Below are positions 1-12,551 of a stretch of 64,000 bases of DNA, piece after piece. The DNA lies in contig NC_133647.1 of assembly GCF_009905375.1 (NCBI RefSeq), positions 171,536,790 through 171,600,789 of the forward strand. Reading direction: 5' to 3'. The notes beneath the pieces were generated by a model. The model was not told the origin of the DNA and did not search any database. It saw only the letters and a list, made by a program, of their open reading frames with translations. Origin of the DNA: Apium graveolens (lineage: Eukaryota > Streptophyta > Magnoliopsida > Apiales > Apiaceae). Numbering within the stretch: position 1 is the first letter of the stretch; each line of letters begins with the position of its first letter. The position numbers and the translations under genes are program-made.

Positions 1-165
1 TTAGGTTGCGTTGAAGGTGAAAATGGTTGTGGATTTTTCAGGTGGGTTGATGCTCCATTTTGCAATCAGAGTAAAGGGGTGATTGTAAGGTTGTTAAGGA
101 GGCTTCGAAGGCTCGATGAAGAGAAGAAAGTTTCTGCAAATCATGAAGAAGAAGTGAAGTTTTAG
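1..165 (+). CDS. GRF-type zinc-finger protein, C-terminal fragment
   Basis: An open frame enters from the left edge and stops at TAG 163-165 (54 codons visible). It holds the GRF finger ending Gly-Cys-Gly-Phe-Phe-Arg-Trp-Val-Asp (about residues 9-17), a typical zinc-ligand Cys within the GCxFFxWxD signature. A basic Arg/Leu-rich stretch and a Glu/Lys-rich tail follow. GRF fingers bind single-stranded nucleic acid in topoisomerase III and APE2; in plants many small GRF proteins are transposon-linked. The remaining zinc ligands lie before the window. The gene faces the MULE transposase across about 420 bp. Confidence 0.65.
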   Translation, partial: LGCVEGENGCGFFRWVDAPFCNQSKGVIVRLLRRLRRLDEEKKVSANHEEEVKF

Positions 166-589
166 AAGAAAGAAGCAAGGAAGTGGAAGTGTTTATTTTT
201 TGGTATAGCTTTGGTCTTTGTTTATGGTTTATTCAGTAAGAAATGAATTGACAGTCGATGCTAAAGTCTACTTTCTTTTATGCACTTATGTAATGGATTG
301 AAAGTAAGTTAAGCTTATGTACTTATGTAATGAGTTTGCAATAAATTATGCATGATGAAATGAAGATTAATAAAATATTGCGATAGCATTAAAAAGATTT
401 CAAAGTTTCCTTGCGATACCATTCAAAAGAGACTCAAAAGATGTCAAAGTTTCCAACTTGGTTTTCATACCAAGTGGTACAACATATCCTACTGTCTTAA
501 CAAAAGTAGATAATTAAGTCAAGATTTAACATAATACTGCTTATGCAAGGTTTAACTTAAGCTTTAACAAAAGTTTTAACACAACATGG
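166..589. other. Shared 3' region between convergent MULE genes
   Basis: AT-rich non-coding sequence between the stop of the GRF frame and the stop of the transposase frame on the other strand. It presumably contains both 3' UTRs. I see no coding frame and no terminal inverted repeat here. Confidence 0.5.
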
Positions 590-3500
590 CTAGATTTTCC
601 AAGGTGCTTTCTTAGCACCATTTCCTTGTATAGAAGCAGCTTTGTTACTCCTCTTTGCTGCAGCCTCTAACTTCTTGAGAGTGTTGGAAGTTTTGTTTGG
701 TGGAGTTTTTCCTCTTTGCTGCTGTGCTTTGGTCCTTTTGGAGCTTGGTTCCTGAAAATCAGAATCTTCAGCTGCATTGCTGGACTTTTGTTTTTCTGCT
801 ATTCTTCCTCTGGTTAAAGTGGTTGTTGGAGTTTGATTTTCAGCTGTACTAGCTGTTGGAGTTGCAGTGGTGCTTTTCTTCTGAAACATTAAAGTGGAGA
901 AACATATAATGAAGTAGAAAAAAACTATTTAAAATACAAAACTCAAATGTCTGTACCTTCTTTCCACAGGTCCTTGCATTATGACCTTCTTTCCCACAAG
1001 TTCCACACTTCACCTTTGTTTTTCCTACCTCTACATTCCTACCTTCTGCTGCTGCTTTAGCCACCTCATCAGATTTCTACAAAATTATATAGTTAAAATA
1101 CCGGGATTTATATATACTAGAAATGATGAAATTAAAAGGGAGTTGATATCTCACCCTTGCAGCACAACTCCTCCAATTATGACCACTGGCTGTGCAATAA
1201 GTGCATTGCATCTTGGTACCTGTTCTTTGAAGTTTTGTGGGATCTCTTGGTATATCATTCTTAGTGGTCCTTTTCTTTCTTGGCCTACCAGTTGGGATCT
1301 TAACAGTGGGTGGTAAAGGCTCAGGTTCATTGTAGTCTTCCCAAAATTCAGGACCAACTACAGGTTCTAATGTATGGCTATATAACTGCAAGAATGTGTA
1401 ATACCATAGAGTAAATGCTCTAATTATGTGTATGCAAAATGTGTAATATCATATACCATATAGTGTAATTATGCAAAAATAAATAAAATACCTTCATGTA
1501 GGTGTGCTTCTTATAACAGTCCTTAACATGCATTTCCCAAGGTTCATTCCTTAGTGCAATACATGCACATGCATGATAACAAGGAAGCCCAGTGAGGTCC
1601 CATTTCTTGAATGTGCATGTTTTTCTTACCAAGTCCACAACCAGCTCATGCCCACCTTTACTGGTAGTGACACTATATGAACTACCTCCAGACCATGTAA
1701 CTACGCATGCTCCCGCATAGTGCATAGCCCTGTCATGCATTCAACTTAGTCTATAATGAGGTGCATATAAACATGTGCATATATAAAAGTTAGTATACAA
1801 TGAGGTAAAATATACACTTACTTGGTAAGTTTTTTCTGTGCACTAGGACATATAATTAGCTCTCTACCACTCATTTTGTCTCTCCTAACTTGTATTCTAC
1901 TCATCACAGCCTTATGAATTTCTCTGAGCATAGTAAGAATTGGCAGGTCCCTGTACTTCCTAATAGAGCTATTAAAGACCTCACAGTGATTGTTAACAAA
2001 CATATCACTGCATGAGGTGGTTCTAAAAGCAGATCTAGACCATTGTTCCCTTGGTTTTGCTATTAGCCAGTCATAGCATTTTGAAGAAAGCTGAACAAAA
2101 AGATATATTAATGCAAGTATTTCATAAATTAAAGTAATGCAAGTCATAATGAAAGTATTTACCTGTTTCATCTGATTCATATGCAAATTAAATTCCCAAA
2201 GAGTTGTTGCTGTGGCAGTTTTCCACAATAATGTCCTTAAAGGAATCCCCTTGTGGTCCTTATGCATGTTTTGATGTAGATGCATTACACAAAACCTCAT
2301 TTCTGATTGGGGTACAGTGACTTCCAGAGCATTTATTAATACCTAATTTGCAACCATAAAATGCAAGTTAAATGAAAGTAAAAATAGGGGGGTTGGGAAT
2401 TTAATGCAAGTACTAAAAGATGGGAATATACCTTTTATCTATCTGATATGAAGGTCCACTCTTTATCATTAGCAATCTTCAAATCTTGACTTAAAAATTG
2501 AAGAAACCAAGTCCAATAATCTATTTTTTCAGACTCAACAACCCCCCAAGCAATGGGGTACATGCCATCATTGGCATCTACCCCAACTGCTGCCAGAAGC
2601 TGACCACCATAGGGTCCTTTTAAGTGGCACCCATCTAGCCCTACAATCTTCCTACAATTCTCAGTAAATGCCTTCTTTAATGGTCCAAGACATACATAAA
2701 ATCTCAAAAATCTACCCCATTCTTCACCAGGCTCAGGATCTTCAGTCAAAATTTTAACAGTACTTTCAGGGAGCACATTTCTTATTGCATAAGCATATTT
2801 CCACAACAATTTGTACTGATCTGCATGAGTTCCATTAATCTTCACCAGGGCTCTTGTCTTTGCCCTATAAACTGCATGTTTGTTGACATGACACTTCAGT
2901 TCATTAACAATTTTCTTATGAAATGCACTAATGGGCCAGGTAGGATTCATGCGTATATCTTGCTCATAATAATCAGCAAGCCACTTAGAGTTAATCTGTT
3001 TCTGAATGAAGGTTGGCATACAAGTATGTTCCTTGTAGTAAGTTTTGATCTGATAAGTTGTTGATCTGCCCATTGGAGAGACATAAATCCTCCATTTACA
3101 GGGCTTTTCACAAATGTACTGAACCTTTCTACCAAAGTTCCTGCAATTGATGATTGGCCTTCTTTCTAGTATGGCATGTTTCTTTACAGCTTACCGGAAT
3201 ATCTTCGAATCTTTAAAACACAATCCAACTTCAAATACAGGCTTCACTATGTTAACATCTGGATTAAACACTGGATATGTGACTTCAACTTCCTCATCAG
3301 TTGAATTGGCAGCAATTCTCTCTTTATCAGATTCTGCATACACAGTTGAAGCATCATCATCTCTCTCTACTATTTTCCCTTTGTCTTGAAAATGCATGGA
3401 ATTCAATTCATCCACATTTCCTTCAAATATTAACTCATCATCACTTTCATCCTTATTGCTGCTGTCAGAATGAAATGACTCCTCATCACTATCATCTTCA

Positions 3501-4603
3501 TTTCCATCCCACTCAAAATCCTCATCATCTGTATCTAGTGGATCAGAGAAATCCTAGTCCAAACCCTCAAATTCTCTAACCTCTTCTTCTTGGTTAATCT
3601 CAGCTTGTGTGCTAAAACCAAAATCAAAGTTGGACCAATTCTCATCTGGCCTAGGATATTCTGCGGTAGTGTACTCAATTTTCGGTAGTTCTTGCCTAAG
3701 ATTCTCATCTACATACTCAACCTCTAACTCTTGTGTGTAATTTTCAGCTTGTGTTGGTGTCTCATTTTCCTAGGCTACTTCTTCATCAGGCTGCGATACA
3801 CGTATAGGAGGGATTGTTGACACAAATATGTCAACATATCTAGCCTTGGGCATTAAAGTACACATTAGCATGACTTCCTCATCATTATCTAGCTCAGCAC
3901 ACCCCTTTTCCATATCAGTACTAGGCAACCTATACCATAATTTAGAATACCCAATTTCCCCAACCTCTTTAAGCATATGTCCAATTTCTATTAAACTGAT
4001 ATGGTCGGTATCACAGTAGTCGAAGTAATCTATACTACCCCCAATATAACATTTTGGTTTCTCCTTCATTTCTCCACCATGGTGCAATTTAATTGAAAAG
4101 AACTCTATTTCTGCACATTTATTCATATACAAATACAAATTTTATTCATAACAAATGCACATTTCACTCAAAAATTAGCATATGCAGCTATGCTTTAAAA
4201 ATAGACTATAATAGGACATTGTTATCAAGTAATAAACAACATTTTCAATTACAAGTCAAAACCCTAATCTGTACTACAATCATTTATTCTTTTTAAATCA
4301 TAACAATGAGTACAAAACCCTAATTTGTACTACAAAACCCTATTTTGTACTACAATTATTTACCATCAAAAACCTAATTATAAATCATATCCATACATAA
4401 TCATAAAACATCAATATCATTCAGTACACATGCAACAAGTTATGAAGCTTACCACGATAATCAGGGCATTCTCGTGGCTTGTAAATCTCAACGTCTTCCT
4501 TAAGTCTCAGATACCAACTCATTTCGTCCCGATCGCTATGGTAATCGCCTGCAGTTATCGCCTTAGGAGAGAGGGGAAAGAGACTAAAAGAGCTAACTTG
4601 CAA
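590..4603 (-). pseudogene. MULE transposase with PB1-like, MuDR, DDE and SWIM domains (decayed)
   Basis: Read 5' to 3' on the - strand: a possible first exon (about 4453-4603, donor GTAAGC); a PB1-like domain starting LHHGG with a GGxxDYFDYCD motif (3770-4138); an acidic linker; the MuDR DNA-binding domain (about 3000-3190); the DDE core with VGLDGCHLKG and WGVVESE (2435-3073); a second DDE block (1818-2300); a SWIM-like segment (1420-1740); two CCHC knuckles (1077-1391 and 849-1064); and a basic Ser/Thr/Lys-rich tail to 590. The family cuts and pastes DNA in the nucleus. In-frame nonsense codons sit at 3770-3772, about 3555, 3191-3193 and about 2433. The SWIM motif reads C-T-F where C-x-C is expected, so one zinc ligand is missing. 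Introns separate the later exons. The gene is almost certainly inactive. Confidence 0.85.
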
Positions 4604-4739
4604 TTGGAGGGAAAATGTGTCTGATAGGAGGGTTACATATTACATTCCTACTGATATTACTATTTTACCCATGGTTCATTACTTTCAGTCCTAACGCCGT
4701 TAAACACAGTCTGACGGAGAGGACACGGAGCCCCTTCGA

Positions 4740-4844
4740 TATAAAAATAAAATAATTTAGCCATGCAACTGGCTAGAAATATAATTTAGACAAGTCCGTG
4801 CAATAAAATTATACTTCAGGTACACAAACTGCAATTAAGTCTTA
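4740..4844. repeat. Probable right terminal region of the MULE
   Basis: On the - strand the edge begins near TTAATTGCAGTTTGTG and runs through sequence of the AATTGCAGTTTGT...ACCTGAAGT kind, which resembles long MULE terminal repeats and the MITE ends at 17341 and 17695. The partner repeat is outside the window, so this is called from resemblance and from the abrupt junction with copia gag. Confidence 0.45.
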
Positions 4845-4845
4845 A

Positions 4846-5140
4846 TAGTATATGCATCCATATGCACATGCTGTCTTTGAAGCTCAGCACTCATAGTTGC
4901 CAACATAAGACATGCAACATCATTTGCATCATTTTCATCCCTTGTGCATGCTGCTCATTCATCAGCAGTAGCACCCTCAGGAAGGGGGCCTGGAGGAGGA
5001 ATATCAATGACATGAAGCTTGCACTCCTGCCTGAGGACAATCCTCAAATTCCCCTGCCAGTCTAGGAAGTTGTTTCCTCCTGTCAGCTTGTCCTTCTCAA
5101 GGACTGAACGTACGGATAATGTGTTTGTGTTGTTTGCCAT
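4846..5140 (-). pseudogene. Copia gag N-terminal fragment
   Basis: From ATG at 5140 the frame reads through a segment like SVRSVLEKDKLTGGNNFLDW, followed by NLRIVLRQE. This is the conserved start of gag in one large group of plant copia elements. A TGA interrupts it just before 4955, after which the same frame continues (DANDVACLMLATMS) to about 4846, where the MULE begins. It is a truncated, non-functional gag that would have formed the particle core. Confidence 0.75.
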
Positions 5141-5184
5141 TACTCAGTATCTACAATAATAAAAGAGCAAAATAAACATTAGAT

Positions 5185-7632
5185 TGTCTGAGTTAAAATT
5201 TTATGTTCATATGATTATGATATATTCATAATATATCTCCCACTATTTTTTTTATCAAATTAATAGCCCTAACTATTAATTCGGAAAGTATATCCCATAA
5301 ATCTTTCTAGTGAGCCAAGATCCATATTTCGTCATGTCCTAAGTCAATCACTGGTATCCTTAAAATATGATTATTTAGGTAGACAACAGTTGTCAATTAT
5401 ATCATATATAATTCTTGGATAATTTGGTGAACAACAATTGATCTTATCTATCTAATAGATTTTTAACCAAATTCTATGCTTCTAAGTTCATAATAGTTGA
5501 ATATAACCGTTTATATTCACCTTATTATGATGACTCAGTTAAGTTAGACCCAATGATACAACGTCCAAATATAACCGTTTATATTCGTCGCATTTCACCA
5601 CGATAGATAGGAGTCCCCTGCCACTGACAGCCATTCCCCTTATCGATCTAGGATTCAATGAGTGTTCATTCATTGGAAAACATCTGATTAAAACTTAATA
5701 TTTTTACTTAGGGATTTTTAAGTTAGAACGATCATGATCCCATCATAAAGAGATTCCCAATTTTTCCTTGAATAAAATACTTCTAATCAATACTCGTCAA
5801 TGGTTTAATTTCCAGGTAGTGGATGAGTCACATCGGTCTCGCTTAAAACCCACAGCCTTACAAGTTCTATGAACCCGTTGTTGACAAAATCGCCCCATGT
5901 TAGAAATAAAGAAAATTTGTATTTTATTCCGTGTTTCATAAACACGAGAATCTCATGATCGTTTGTTAATTTTAAATCTTGAGTCGTTACAGATTTTATC
6001 TTGTTTAAAGGCATGGCATGGGTGATGTATCTAATACATACATGCATCATTAATCTAATTAAAACATGCATTTTCTACTCTACACATACTATTTATACAT
6101 CATATGAAAAGTGCGTAAAGTAAACGTGCAATAGTTATGGCCCAATCCTATGTGATCTTTTCAGGCTAATAAAAAGATCAAGGTCAATCTATGGTGTAAA
6201 AATAACTATTACATATGTCTTCTCTATTGCTTCCATTGTCTCCTTGGCCTCCATAGGATTCCTCCTTGTTCCCTTGTCCTTCTTGAATGTTACAATAAGA
6301 ATTATACTAATGAACTTACAAAAGAACTCGAGTTACATTCGAGATAAAATAACTACAAATAGAAAACGACATGCAAGTCGTATTTATTACAAACCTAAAG
6401 AATAAACCATTACAACTAATGTCTTAAGGCCATAACTATGCACCATGCTCAAGTAACCATTAAAGAACATGATAGATCATATAAAGATGACATACTATTT
6501 ATCACTTATCATGATCCAATCAAGAATAATAAATAAGTAAAGCATATGTCATAAGCACAAATTAAAAATGAAAACCTAAACACGCGGATCGACCTCCGCG
6601 GTGAGGTCGAATAATAAAATTAAGTCTTACTTAATTATAATAAAATTCGAATAATCATCAATTAATTTAAATTCATAATTTAAATTAACTATTCCATTAA
6701 GTGCTCTATTTGTGCGACCCTATAGGCTATTATTTAATTGGCAATAATTTTATTCTCTAATAAAATTATAAATAATGAGCGGTATCTAGTAATACATCAT
6801 TGTTACCCAATTAAACAATAATTAAATCGTGATTAGATAAAACCTTTCGTGATTAATGTTTTTCGTGTAATATAATCCCTTTAACCATACATATTATAGA
6901 TTAAACTCGAGGCATGTATTTAGTCATCCTCTTCAACATTTAATCCGGGTTTACTTGATCCATGAGTAGACTATCAAAACAAATCATAATTTGAGCATGG
7001 CCATGCTTTTATAGTCTCACTCAATCAAGAGGCCAATAATATCTTTCCTAATTATAGGAGGGTTAAATCCTTTATCTATCATTCATATTTCTCATACGAC
7101 TCATGATATACCCGATGTCCACTTTTATCATCACCCAATCAAAAGTAACTTTTAATGTAGTCAAAGTATATTAGTCCTCGTATAGAAATATAATGATTTC
7201 AAGTCAAAGGATCGTTACACCATTATCACTGTAAGTCTTTCTTATGACTTTATTAAACATAAGAATCTCACCGTGGGTCTGTCCAGTACCATGTACTCTC
7301 ACATGTACCTATGTATTGACTTTAGTATCCCCATACTTATAACCAATGAGATGTGGTTATCTTGTCAAACAACATACTAGTTTATCTATGTATTATTATT
7401 GTCCTATATAATAATACTCGACCAGGGACCTTTAAGAATATGATATATTATATAATCTCCAGTTCAAGTCATGTACTTAAACTATACAATGTGTATCATG
7501 ATTCTAAGGACATTTATTATGCTAACAAAATATCGCAGTAATTAAGGTCATAATAAATACATTTATTGAATGATCAACTGACATAAAGATTTAAAAGAAT
7601 AATGTATTGTCTCTAGGGCACCTACACTAACA
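5185..7632 (-). repeat. Copia LTR (3' limit uncertain)
   Basis: Starts TGTTAG at 7632 on the - strand. One possible end is the CA complementary to 5185-5186, which would make about 2.4 kb, long for copia. The stretch is non-coding and very AT-rich; the short frames in it carry no recognisable domain. The limit near 5185 is a guess. Confidence 0.45.
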
Positions 7633-7646
7633 ATAATGACTTTGCT

Positions 7647-8315
7647 TTGGAAATGAAAGTAGTTGGCATGGAAAATAGCTGGTGTATCAGTCATTGGTTC
7701 ACCATTTATTGGGTATTGAAAGGCCTCATGTATTTATTTGATACCCTAGTGGCTAGTTTAGCCATAAAACCCCCTCCTTCCCTCTTTCTTGTTCTATTGA
7801 ATACCATGGATGTTCGCTGGGAAACTCCTCCCCCAGGTCTTCTTAAGGTCAATATGCATGCAATGAGGTTTGACGTCCGAAGGCCCAATGGAAACATAAA
7901 TGGTATTTGAGTGATTCTTCGTAGCTCAAATGGTGGTATGCTTAGCTGTATTGCAGGTGTAATCCCTCATCTCACGTTTCTAGCTTGTCAACTGTGGGCT
8001 ATTTTCATTCGTCTCAGAAGAGCGTATATTGAAGGAGCATCGAAGGTCATATTAAATGCTGATAATCTCAAAGTTTTGGGAGCTATTCAATTTGCTAATA
8101 GAAACAACCACCCTCAGTATGGAGACTTGATTCATCAGATTCTAATGAGAATTCGTGACCCTGCTTGGACCTGTTCTTTCAGGTTTGTTTTCCCTAGAAG
8201 AAACCATGCTCCAACTTACTTGGCTCTGCTTGGTGGAGAACTTTTCACACGTTTTTATATGTTCCATGAACCCATTGGAGCTCTTGGCCAGATTCTTTAT
8301 CTGGACATGGGTCTT
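7647..8315 (+). pseudogene. RNase H-like (RVT_3) protein, part before CACTA I
   Basis: The frame carries WETPPPGLLKVN, then a GI-VILRSSNGG block and a LNADNLKVLGAI block. These are the landmarks of the plant RNase H fold found at the end of LINE-type polyproteins and in related stand-alone genes. A TGA at 7908-7910 sits between GI and VILRSSNGG. The expected Asp of the VNxD motif is replaced (VNMH), so catalysis is doubtful. The frame runs into the CACTA I edge at 8315 and resumes, in register, at 15321 once one copy of the 3-bp duplication is discounted. It could be a LINE 3' end or a domesticated RNase H gene. Confidence 0.6.
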
Positions 8316-8480
8316 CACTACTAGAAAAAGTAGAATAGACATCACCTCTTAGACATCAGTTGCTTTTTTGACCGATGTAAAAGGTGTTTTCTACATCGGT
8401 TTTTGGCAACCGATGTCTTTTGTTGTTATAAACATCAGTTTTTTAGCCCAACCAATGTTATATGTCTGTTTTTAAAAAAT
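8316..8480. repeat. CACTA I left TIR and subterminal repeats
   Basis: The 14-bp TIR is followed by several copies, in both directions, of a 9-12 bp word of the ACATCRGTT / AACCGATGT type, for example the hairpin-like ACATCGG...CCGATGT around 8390-8420. In En/Spm such repeats bind the TnpA-type protein. The start of CACTA II (60851 on) carries the same words. Confidence 0.8.
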
Positions 8481-9984
8481 TAATCAACGCGCCTTCCCCG
8501 TTTCCCCCCTTAACCAAATTATTCATTCCCTCCAAGTGTTTCCCCCCTTGGTTTTTGACTTAGTAAAATTTTCCCCTTTTTTCACTCACATCTTCCCCCT
8601 CTTTTTTATTAAAAAAATAAAAATAAAAATAAAAAACTAACAAAAAAAAATAACAAACAAAAAAAAACGTATTCATTTCATCACTCTCTCATATCTCATT
8701 TCATCACCAAGAACATATCCCTCTCTCAGCTCTCATTTCACCTTCCTGTGTAGATTTCACCTTGCTGCTCTCATTTCACCTTGCCGCTCTCATCAAGGTT
8801 GCTCTCATTTCCCTCATTGCTCTCGTAGATTTGGGGGTTTCATTGCATTAAGTCGAAGTCGGAGTTGGAGTTCAACTTGGAGTTTAAGGTTGGAGTTCAA
8901 GTCGGAGATTGAAGCTAAGTTGGAGGTTAAAGCTTGAATTAGGTAAGTTTTAAACCCTAATTTCAGAATTAGGGGTTTCAATTTGAAACCCTAATTTTTT
9001 TATTTTTAATTAGTTTAAGCTTGAACTATCTGCATCTGCTTGTTTGAGTTGCTTGTCATATTCTATAGTATGGAAATTAGTTGTTTGTCATATAGCAAAC
9101 CTTAATTTGCTTATGCTTGTGTCTTTATTTATTTTATTTTGTTTAAATGATAGGATTTTTGTTACTCTTTTCTCTATTTTCTCGAGGAAATGCATGTTAT
9201 TTTCAGTTAAATAATGTAAACATTATTTTATAGTAAGGGGATGATAGACGAAATTCGCTTTTTGTTCTGTATATGTTGTTACAACATATATTTTACATAT
9301 AAAATGACAGGAAGATGGTTCTATGTAGAATTTATAATATAATGTAAACATCTTTCATCTATTGATAGTATACTATAAACATTAAAATGCATGCCCTGTC
9401 TTGTACTACCAAATCGATACAAGCAGATTACTGAAAAGGATAATGACATTACCTTTTCAGTAATAAAAATCAACTTTGATTTTTGATTTCATACTTGGAA
9501 TAAAAAAATTTATAAAAGAACACTTCACTAACATATACATATGGTGCTTATAAAGAAAATAATTACCTGGTAGAGAAGAAGGGTCACCTGGGAGGAGTTA
9601 GAAATGCAGAAGTGGTTGGTTTGGGAATGTAATCTTTGAGCAAGTACTTAATAAACCCACTAAAAGTTCTGATTCTTGTTTGAGAAATGATAGTTAGCAT
9701 GTGAATAGAGTTTTATTGGCCTATAAAAGCTAATTCTTTATGAGCATCAGCGTTGGGTGGTGGTTGATTCTGCTCATTACAAATTATATTAATTTGCTAT
9801 GTTTATTGTCTAGTGTCGTGCTCAGCTTTATTCTGTGTTTCATTTCATCATTTTAATCAATCAGCGTCATGTTCTGCTTTGCCGGTAATTATACATAGTA
9901 ATACATATATATTACTAATTGTACGTTGCTTTTTTTGAAATATTTGATATGAAAATTAGGTAGGAAATAGGTTATCCTACGAAT
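8481..9984 (+). other. CACTA I 5' non-coding region
   Basis: About 1.5 kb of pyrimidine-rich then AT-rich sequence with no supported coding frame before the transposase ATG at 9985. It probably contains the promoter, 5' UTR and a leader intron: a possible donor GGTAAG lies near 8942. I could not fix the transcription start. Confidence 0.5.
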
Positions 9985-12551
9985 ATGGAGAAATATTGGA
10001 TTTCAAAAGAGAGGGATTCATTGGAATATGAAGTCGGGGTTGAAAAGTTTTTGATTTATGCCGAAGAAAATTGTAAAAAACCTAAAAAAAATACCTTTCC
10101 CGTGCTGTAAATGTGTTAATTTCAAGAAATTTTCGGTCAAAGTAATAAAGGGTCATCTCTATGAGAATGGTTTTAGTCTTGGGTATATTGATTGAATTTG
10201 GCAGAGATCCAAGACTGGTAGGTCGTCTGTTGGTAGCACAGTGCCCCCTCATGAAGAGGAGCAGAATGCAGATGCATTTAAATCATCCTTTGAAGCTGCA
10301 TCAGAAGTGGCTGCTGCATCGGAAGCGGCGGCTGCTGGTGCTTCACAAGCTGCTGTGGTTTGTGAAGCAGCATATCGTAATTCGAGGGGTAAATCAGGGG
10401 GCGATGACTATGATAAAGACTCGTATGATTTTAAGAGGTTTGTGGCCGATGCTCAACAACCTTTATTTGAGGGCAGCGACTGCACAATATTAGATTCGGT
10501 GTTAAAATTACATAACTGGAAAGCGAGATTCGGTGTGAGTGATAGCATATTTAGGGATCTTCTCTCTAAAGTTGGCTCATTCCTACCTCATGATAATGCA
10601 TTACCTGTTAACGCATATGAAGCAAAAAAGACTCTTTCGAATTTAGGCCTCGAGTATACAAAATTCCACGCGTGTCCCAATGAATGTGTTCTATACAGGG
10701 GTGTAAATGAGACTGCTTCGGAATGTCCAAAGTGCAAGCTATCTCGCTGGAAGGTGGGTAAGGATGGTAGAGAAAGGTATAAAATCCCGACAAAAGTTAT
10801 GTGGTACTTTCCTATCATCCCGAGATTTAAACGGATGTTTAAATCTTTTTCGACAGCTGAGTTGTTGACATGGCATTCCAACCAAAGAATTCATGATGGC
10901 CAGATGCGCCACCCTGCCGACTCTCCTTCTTGGAGGAATATCGATTACAGGTGGCCTGCCTTCGGAAGTGAGCCAAGAAATCTTTGACTAGTTTTGTCGG
11001 CTGATGGTATTAACCCACATAACAATGGGCTGACCAATCGGTATCCTTGTTGGCCGGTAATATTGGTAACATATAATCTTCCTCCGTGGTTATGTATGAA
11101 GAGGAAATTTATGATGTTAACTATATTGGTCTCCGGTCCACATGAACCAGTAAACAACCTTGATGTGTTCTTACAACCGTTAGTTGATGATTTGAAAAGC
11201 TTTGGGAAGAAGGTGAACCGAATGTATACGATGCCTTCATAAAAACTTTTTTCACTTTAAGGGCGACTTTGTTATGGGCGATTAACGATTTCCCGGCATA
11301 TGGTAATTTGTCTGGCTGTGTCAATAAGGGTTATTTGGGTTGTCCAGTATGTGGTGATGATATCGTTGCTAACTATTTACCTTATAGTAGGAAATTATGT
11401 TACCAAGATCGTCGTCGGTATTTTCCTAGGCATCGTCCATACAGGAAGAAGAAGACATCCTTTAATGGTCAACAAGAGTTTGGACAGCCAAGGCAACCCA
11501 TTTCCGGACAAGAGGTGTTGGCACAACAAGAAAACATTAAATTTTCTTATAAAAAGTAAAGAAGTCGAAGAAGGTGGATTGTGCTTGGAAGAAGAAGTCG
11601 GTATTTTTTGAGTTGGAATACTGGAAATTTCATTACGTTCGTCACTGCCTCGATATTATGCATATTGAGAAAAATGTGTGCGATAGTCTAGTTGGGACGG
11701 TACTGAATTTAAAACACAACTCCAAAGATAGTGAGGCATCTCGGCTAGATATGATGGAAATAGGGGTTAGAACTGATTTAGCTCCAGAAGTAGGAGAAAA
11801 AAGAACTAATCTGCCTCCTTCCAGTTTTACTCTAATAAAAGCTGAAAAAAGAAAAGTGTTGAAATCACTCTCATCAATGAAGTTGCCATATGGGCATTCT
11901 TTAAACATCAGAAATTGTGTATCCATGGCGGATTTAAAGATATTTGGGATGAAGTCTCACGACTGCCATGTACTCCCTCAACAATTACTTCCGGTCGTAA
12001 TTCGTTCTGTACTTCCGAAGAATGTTAGAGTTAGCATAATAAGACTCTGCTTCTTTTTCAACACTTTGTGTAACAAAATTGTTGACGCATCAAAACTTGA
12101 TAAATTATAAGCCGATGTGGTATTAACCTTATGTGAGCTCGAAAAAATATTTTTGCCTTCTTTTTTTGATATAATGATACATCTAATAGTACACATGGTC
12201 AGGGAATTGCGTTTATGTGGACCAGCTTTCTATAGATGGATGTATCCATTTGAGCGTTTTAATAAAGTGTTGAAAAGTTACGTGCGAAACCTTTATTTTC
12301 CAGAAGGTTGTATAGCCGAAGCATACTTGAAAGAAGAATCTATAGAATTTTGCACTGAGTTTTCTAGAAATAGTTTCACAACTGTCGGTCTTCCGAAGGA
12401 CCAAGGAAAACTTTCTGGTCCATTATCGGCTGCAACAGTTAAATCTGTTGAAGAGAAAGAACGAGTTGAGGCGCATTTACACGTCCTCTTAAACAACAGT
12501 GAAGTGTTTGAAAAAAATTATGAAGGAAAAAAAAGACTATTTAGTGGATGA
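9985..12551 (+). pseudogene. CACTA transposase (TnpD/TNP2-like), broken
   Basis: Starts at ATG 9985 with a transposase-associated domain (about 9985-10200) whose frame shifts near 10098 and meets a TGA near 10192. The Transposase_21 core follows: ECPKCKLSRW, then KVMWYFPIIPR (10241-10987), then the block with GCVNKGYLGCPVCG (11269-11559). HCLDIMHIEKNVCDSL and the C-terminal part with MYPFERFNKVLKSYVRN lie in 11574-12551. These domains make the TnpD-type enzyme that cuts element ends. The frame is broken at about 10985 (TGA), near 11215, near 11560 and at 12108 (TAA). All pieces are in order, so this is one gene decayed in place. It is unlikely to be active. Confidence 0.85.

Larger units (their letters stand above)
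1..4844. mobile_element. Mutator-like element (MULE), right part only
   Basis: The segment holds a MuDR-type transposase gene on the - strand and a facing GRF zinc-finger gene fragment on the + strand. Its right edge lies near 4844, where MULE-terminus-like sequence (reading TTAATTGCAGTTTGTG on the - strand) meets the gag remnant of a copia element. The left terminal repeat and the 9-bp target duplication would lie before base 1. That the GRF gene belongs to the same element is inferred from its position between the transposase 3' end and the missing left end. MuDR of maize also has two convergent genes. The edge is judged by eye. Confidence 0.7.
4846..7632 (-). mobile_element. Truncated Ty1-copia element: 5' LTR, leader and gag start
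   Basis: On the - strand an LTR begins at 7632 with TGTTAGTGTAGGTGCC, a start shared by many plant copia families. A gag start codon follows at 5140. The element ends abruptly near 4845 at the MULE edge, and protease, integrase, RT and a second LTR are absent from the window. They may lie beyond the MULE to the left. The LTR 3' end is uncertain and I did not find a convincing primer-binding site. Confidence 0.7.

Noticed and set aside
5185..7632. A host promoter or gene in the 2.4-kb gap
   Set aside because: The TGTTAGTGTAGG start and position before gag make it LTR sequence; no coding frame found.
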